A stretch of DNA of 64,000 nucleotides from Malurus cyaneus samueli. Lineage: Eukaryota > Chordata > Aves > Passeriformes > Maluridae. The stretch's first letter is position 1. The number at the start of each line of letters is the position of its first letter. The stretch covers positions 29,211-93,210 of the forward strand of contig VKON01002586.1 of the NCBI GenBank assembly GCA_009741485.1, written 5' to 3'. Made by a program: the position numbers and the translations under genes. The notes beneath the pieces are model-generated. The model did no database searches. It worked only from the letters and a program-made list of their open reading frames with translations, and had not been told where the DNA came from. Of this stretch, positions 58,526 to 64,000 are shown piece after piece.

Positions 58526-59005
58526 CAGCCTCGGAGGGCCAATGGGCTCGGAGTGATTGGTACCAATGGTTATTGATGCACTGGCGGGGGAAGCTGCAGG
58601 GACGGTGTCGGGGATATCTGCACACACACACAGACACACAACACAGACACACAGACACACACACAGACACACAGACACAACACACACACACAGACCATAC
58701 ACCGCCACGGCACAACAGAGGTGGCAGTGGTGGCACGGTGCACTCAGTTGGCAGACGGTGGCATGGCAGCAGGGCGGACACAGTGGCATCCGTGGCACGG
58801 TGGCACGGTCCTTCTGTCTGTGTGAACCGACAGGTGGCTGCAGGAGCGTGTCCAGGCCGGTGTCGGCGGTCTTCAGCGGTGACATCTTCACTCTGCAGGG
58901 CTGGGCCGGGATTGCTGCCGGGCTTCTCTCAGCTCTGAGGTCACTCCTGGAAGGACTGAAGGAACGCGACAAAACAAGCGCCATCGCACCAGTTAGGACA
59001 GTGCA
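58526..59005. other. 480-bp segment present only in the right arm, with CA-rich tract
   Basis: It lies between the 18-bp and 34-bp arrays, where the left arm has only about 15 bp (28853-28867). It contains an imperfect CACACAGACA tract at 58618-58695 and a C/G-rich unique part. No terminal repeats or target-site duplication are visible. It could be a deletion in the left arm or an insertion in the right. Confidence 0.7.
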
Positions 59006-59014
59006 CCATTCCTG

Positions 59015-60860
59015 AATATCCCCGATGCACCGGGGACGTGCATTCCTGCCCGATGTCCCCATGCACCATGGGACATGCTCATTCCTGCCCCGATTCCCCA
59101 TGCACCCGGACAGTGCCATTCCGATATCCCCCATGCACCAACGGTGCCATTCCTGCCCCGATGTCCCAATGCACCAGGACAGTGCCATCCTGCCCCGATG
59201 TCCCCATTGCACCAGGACAGTGCCATCCTTGATGTCCCCATCACAGGGACAGTGCATTCCTGTGATGTCCCATGCACCAGGGACAGTGCCATTCCTGATG
59301 TCCCATGCACCAGGGGCATGCCACTGATTTTCCCCATGCCACCGGGACAGTTCGCATATCACATGATGTCATTGCCCATGCTACCAGGGACAGTGCCATT
59401 CCTGATGTCCCCACATAGCACCAGCAGGACAGTGCCAATTCCTGATGTCCCCATGCACCAGGGACAGTGCTCAGTTCCATGATTGCCCCATCGCAACCAG
59501 GGACAGTGCCATTCCTGATGTCCCCACGCACCAGGGAAGTGCCATTCCCTGCCATAGATGTCCCCATGCACCAGGACAGTCCATTCCTGATGTCCCCATG
59601 CAACCGGGGACAGTGCATTCCTGATGTCCCCATGCACCAGGCAGTGCCCTATTATGTCCCCATGCACCAGGGACAGTCCATTCCTATGTCCATGCACCAG
59701 GACATGCCATTCTGATGTCCCCATGCACCGGGACAGTGGCATTCCTGCATGAGCCCCAGCACCGGGACAGTGCCTCCTGCCCGATGCCCCATGCACCAGG
59801 GACAGTGCCATTCCTGATTCCCCACGCACGCGGGGAAGTGCCATTCCTGATGTCACCATGCACAGGGACAGTGCCCCATGTCCCCATGCACCAGGGACAG
59901 TGCCTTCCTGATGTCCCCATGCACCAGGTGACAGTGCCATTCCTGATGTCCCCATGCACCGGGGGACAGTCCATTCCTGCCTGATGTCCCATGCACCAGG
60001 GACAGTGCCCATTCCCAGATGTCCCCACGCACCGGGACAGTGCCATTCCTGATGTCCCCATGCACCGGGGACAGTGCCATTCCTGCCCTGATGTCCCCAT
60101 GCACCAGGGACAGTGCCATCCGCGATGTCCCCATGCACCAGGGACAGTGCCATTCCTGATGTCCCCACGCACCAGGGACAGTGCCATTCCTGATGTCCCC
60201 ATGCACCAGGGACAGTGCCCAATATCCCCTGCACCAGGGACAGTGCCATTCCCGATGTCCCACGCACCGGGACAGTGCCATTCCTGATGTTCCCCAATGC
60301 ACCAGGACAGTGCCCCAATGTCCCCATGCACCAGGGACAGTGCCATTCCCGATGTCCCCACGCACCGGGGACAGTGCCATTCCTGATGTCCATGCACCAG
60401 GGACAGTGTCCATTCCTGATGTCCCCATGCACCAGGGACCAGTGCCCTCAATGTCCCCATGCACCAGGGACAAGTGCCATTCCCGCGATGTCCCTCAAGA
60501 CAGTCCCCCAACCAGGGCAGTGCCATTCCCGATGTCCCACGCACCGGGGACAGTGCCATTCCTGATGTCCCCTAGCACCAGGGACGGTGCCATTCCTGAT
60601 GTCCCATGCACGCGGGACGTGCATTCCTGCCTGATGCCCCATGCACCAGGGAAAGTGCCATTCCGCGATGTCCCCATGCACCAGGGACAGTGCACATTCC
60701 CAGATGTCCCACGCACCAGGGACAGTGCCATTCCCGATGTCCCCGTGCACCGAGGGACAGTGCCATTCCTGATATCCCCTAGCACCAGGGACAGTGCCAT
60801 TCCTGCCCTGATGTCCCCATGCACCAGGACAGTGCTATTCCTGATGTCCCCGATGTCCCC
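59015..60860. repeat. 34-bp minisatellite, expanded (right arm)
   Basis: About 54 units of ACCAGGGACAGTGCCATTCC followed by TGATGTCCCCATGC, complement of 28585-28852. Many units have one-base losses or gains, densest at 59050-59720. The later half is more regular. Variants with CACGCACC or CTGCCCTGATG recur. The long frames on both strands are artefacts. Confidence 0.95.
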
Positions 60861-61784
60861 ACCGGAGATAACTTGCCATCTCCAGCCTGGCAGCACACAC
60901 TGACACCAATCCCTGCTGTGATGATGGTCCCTCGCGCTCACTTTTCTCGCTGATACAGCCATCTCTCCCTTTCTCCCTAATATAGTTGTTTTTCTCTTGG
61001 CAAGGACGCTGCCATCAGTACCGGATGCCACATCCTGTGCCTCCTGGCTCCTCACTTCAGTTCTCAAAGTGAATTATCTCTCCTTGGCAGGGCTGTCACC
61101 AGCACAGCTTTGCAGAGCCCGTTAGGCGGCACGGGCTGCGGTGGGCAGCCTAACCCAAAGGACCATGTTTGTCTTTATTATCTCACTCGTGTCTCATTCA
61201 TTAACGGGGAGATATCTTCATGTATCCAAGGGTTAGTGTTGTCACATCTGTGAGCGATCGGCATTAATCTCCCCGTGCTCTGCCTGGGATCCTCTGCCCA
61301 GTGCCTCCTCTGAGGTTTCCTGGCTTCCTGTAATCAGAGTCAACTATTGCAAGCTCTGGGCATAAACACAAGATCATTTTTTCCTGTGAATCCTCATGAA
61401 TTATAAATGATGGAAATTCTTTTCTTGTGCATGCACCGGTATTCCTTGAGCCTGTTTCCTCGTCCCGCTCTGCTGTATAGCAGGGCATGGGTCAACAGTT
61501 GTATCTGTATATTAATCTCTTCTCCCAATACATTAACATTTGTCCTTTATCTGAAGAACCGTCCAGCTTCACTGTGACAGTGGTGACAGGATGTGACAGC
61601 CAGGCAGTTACCTGTGTCCGCAGGAGCACGAGGGGGTAAGGAGGACAGGGATGTGGCTCTGGCTTTTCCTCGGCAGCGGAGACGGTGGGGACACCGTAGG
61701 GGACGGTCCCGAGCCCATTCCCTGCCCGGGATGGCACTGCATAGTGGTCACACGGCTGCCAGGGGCTCCGGAGCCGGGGGAGAG
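60861..61784. other. Unique block with GATA-type motifs (right arm)
   Basis: Complement of 27673-28584. Insertions of single bases relative to the left arm are frequent, for example CTCATTCATTAACG against CTCTTCATTAACG. One of the GATAA motifs is altered (TTTGTCTTTATTATCTC). Confidence 0.55.
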
Positions 61785-61955
61785 GAGGCTGGACAGACAT
61801 GGAGAGGAGAATTGGCGGTGACTGGAACCAGGAGAGAGAGAAACTGGAGAGACTGAGAGAGGAGAGCTGGACAGATGGAGGGAAACTTGGGGTGCCTGGA
61901 GAGCAGAAACTGGTGAACTGGAGAGTAGAACGGGCTGTCATGAGCCACTGGCATG
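61785..61955. repeat. 22-bp minisatellite, short (right arm)
   Basis: About eight degraded units of GGAGAGGAGAATTGG / CTGGAGAG type, complement of 27300-27672, with less than half the length. Confidence 0.8.
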
Positions 61956-61989
61956 GGCAGCAGCCCCCCGGAGACTGTTCAGTGCTCAG

Positions 61990-62520
61990 GATCCCTCACT
62001 AGTCGCAGGTCAGGAATCCCTCACGGGCGCCAGAATCCTCACATGGGCATAGGAATCCCTCACATGTGCCAGGATATCCATCACATTTGCAGGAACCCTA
62101 CTCCAGTTCAGGAATCCCTCACATGGTCCAGGCTCAGGAAATCCCTCACATGGTTGCCAGGAATCTCTCAACATGGTCCAGGCTCAGGAATCCCTCACAT
62201 GGTGCCATGGCTCAGGAATCCCTCACAGGTGCCAGGATCAGGAATCCCTCACATGGTTGCCAGGAATTCCCTCACATGGTCCAGGCTCAGGAATCCTCTC
62301 ACATGGTCCAGGATGCAGGAATCCCTCACATGGTCCAGGCTCAGAATCCCTCACACGGTGCCAGGAATCCCTCACATGTGCCAGGATCAGGAATCCTCAC
62401 ATGGTGCAACGGAATCCCTCACTATGGTCCCCAGGCTTCAGGAAATCCTCACACATGGTCCCAGGCTCAGGAAATCCCTCACCATGGTCCAGGAATCTCT
62501 CACTGGTCACAGGCTCAGGC
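61990..62520. repeat. 21/26-bp mixed minisatellite (right arm)
   Basis: About 22 units of CAGGAATCCCTCACA plus TGGTGC or TGGTCCAGGCT, complement of 26515-27257, with many one-base indels. Confidence 0.93.
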
Positions 62521-62529
62521 CCTGTCCTG

Positions 62530-64000
62530 TCCTCGGGGCTGATCAGTGAGGAAGATGAAGGTTCTGTAAGTCCTGCTGCCAGTCACACACACAGAGCAGG
62601 TGTTTGGGGTGGCTGTTGGCTTCACAACTTGTCTCTCGGAATGTTTTCTGAGCTAAAGCAAACCAAACTGAGCCAAAGCAAACGAGACTGCAGCCTCAGG
62701 ATGGGAACTGACAGACGATGGAAAGGCAGCTCCCAGCTCCCCTGCTCTGGCTCACTGGGGAACTCGTTTTGCACTGAACGCGGTGCTAAAGAGAAGCGGA
62801 TGGGGCCGGGGGTGGTGTCTGGGGTCAGATCCGTGCCAGATTGCTGCTCTGGAAGGGACCCGAGGGACACCCACAGACTCCTCTGGTGACCACGGGATCT
62901 TCTGCTCGAGGGTCTCTCAGCTGATGGATGTTCAGCACCTTTTCATTTGGGATATCTGGGCTCTCCCAGCCCTGCTCCTCCTCACTCCAGAGCTGATGGA
63001 AGCCGAGTCAATCCCAGAGCCAGGCTTGGACTAACTGTCCCATGCCTGTGACAATCCTGTCTGCTTCCCCTCCCCCAAATCCACATCCTCATCCAATCCC
63101 ATAAACACATCCCATGAGGAGGGGCATGTTCCGTGCTAGGGTAAACAGGACACAAAACACAATCAGAATCTTTGGGCTCGTTTTTGTTTTGTCTCGATTT
63201 TACAAACACTTTTCACAGTCTTATCCATCGAGACAAGTCCAGGGTCAGTCCTGCTCCTCTCCATGCCCTGAGCAGGATGAGTCAGTGTTTGTGATCACTG
63301 AGTGTGCTTGTAGTCCTGCATGCACATCGCCTGACAGCTCTGCAGTCGCATTCTGAAGCTCTGTGTCCTCACTGAAACACACAGCCCGAGGCTCCAATGG
63401 AGGGGATTTTAATTTTTCCATAACGCTTAAAGAAACGCACACTGAGTCACAACTTCCATTGCCTAGTCCTTTTGGAGGCATCCAAAGACGAAATACTGTG
63501 TATTTTATTCAGTAAGGATTCAATGGCAGCAGTTTATTTATACAAACTTCCTGATTTCTAGGGCACAGTTTTAATCTCGACGACGAGCACAGGAGTGGGG
63601 TTTGGGAACAGCAATTTCCAGCATGTACTAGAAAAACAAAAAACTTTGGAGCAAGAGAAGACGTACAACTCTCTGAATCCTTTGTAATATATTTACCACA
63701 ATGCGCTCCATCTGGATCGGGGAGACCTGGAATTTGTTATTTATTTCTTCTTTATATTACATTATTCATTTAATGGATAATCACAATTTAAATTAAAAAA
63801 TCTGTCTGCTGGGTAACATAACTCCTGGCAAGCCATTGCACTCTCCACATGGCGTTCCAGGGTGAGGTTTAGGTTTGATCCATCTCATCACAGCTGCAGG
63901 AGAAATTCCTTTTGTGTAGCACAGGATGGCTCTTCCCACCGGGCAGGGAGTGCCTGGAGGAGATCTGCAGGGCTGGGGGGTCCAGCAGGTTTGAGCAGGA
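62530..64000. other. Single-copy non-coding end of window
   Basis: Continues cleanly from the right arm. It has no partner in the window because the left arm stops at a gap. The stretch 63380-63830 is AT-rich with conserved-element character (TTATTTATTTCTTC, CATTATTCATTTAATGG). No gene is supported. Confidence 0.55.

Larger units (their letters stand above)
51880..62530 (-). repeat. Inverted duplication, right arm
   Basis: Reverse complement of 26500-36060. It is 1.1 kb longer, mainly because the 34-bp array is expanded and a 480-bp segment at 58525-59005 has no left-arm counterpart. Other arrays are shorter. Single-base indels relative to the left arm are common in 55600-62500 and rare in 52300-53100. 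Confidence 0.92.

Noticed and set aside
59359..60903. Frames of 200-357 codons on both strands of the 34-bp array
   Set aside because: Frames shift in and out with one-base indels of the array. No frame is favoured and the left arm has only eight units.
63700..63740. Possible 30-nt exon on the minus strand with AG before it and GTAAAT after it
   Set aside because: There is no pyrimidine tract before the acceptor and no partner exon, and a match this short is expected by chance.

Overview
The window reads as vertebrate, specifically avian, nuclear DNA. The best evidence is several 3'-end fragments of CR1 LINEs, recognisable by the tail motif (ATTCTATG and its complement), the phrase CCAGGCTGGACATTGG and the CCTTCCAAC / CCATTTCTGTGAT ending. 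I found no protein-coding gene, exon chain, tRNA, rRNA or CRISPR array that I can defend. The many long open frames come from tandem arrays that lack stop codons in several frames, or from random sequence. A songbird or other neognath bird is my guess; the sequence does not fix the species.

Layout. (1) 1-10838 is copy A1 of a direct duplication. It opens with a 21-bp minisatellite, is clean to about 2690, then becomes an insertion-rich, degraded version of copy A2, and ends at a 25-N gap (10839-10863). (2) 10864-14872 is single-copy non-coding DNA. (3) 14873-24714 is the clean copy A2: 21-bp array, 1.15-kb GA-rich array, 20-bp array, 10-bp array with 33 perfect units, 23-bp array, CR1, CR1 and 40-bp array. 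(4) 24715-26474 is single-copy and ends at a second 25-N gap (26475-26499). (5) 26500-36060 is the left arm of an inverted duplication, packed with minisatellites and CR1 tails. (6) 36060-44950 is AT-richer, array-free DNA that looks like ordinary intergenic or intronic sequence with possible conserved non-coding elements. (7) 44950-51875 is a low-quality-looking block for which I find no partner. (8) 51880-62530 is the right arm, the reverse complement of (5). (9) 62530-64000 is single-copy.

Interpretation. The copies differ mostly by single-base insertions and deletions and by array length. One copy of each pair ends in an N gap or runs into noisy sequence. This is what low-coverage long-read gap filling or unresolved haplotypes produce, so both duplications may be partly or wholly assembly artefacts. 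The tandem arrays themselves are real sequence families: at least twelve unrelated ones in 64 kb, several able to form G-quadruplex or triplex DNA. The most biological observation is that the minisatellites tend to lie on the 3' side of CR1 fragments. I did not find a convincing undescribed gene system.
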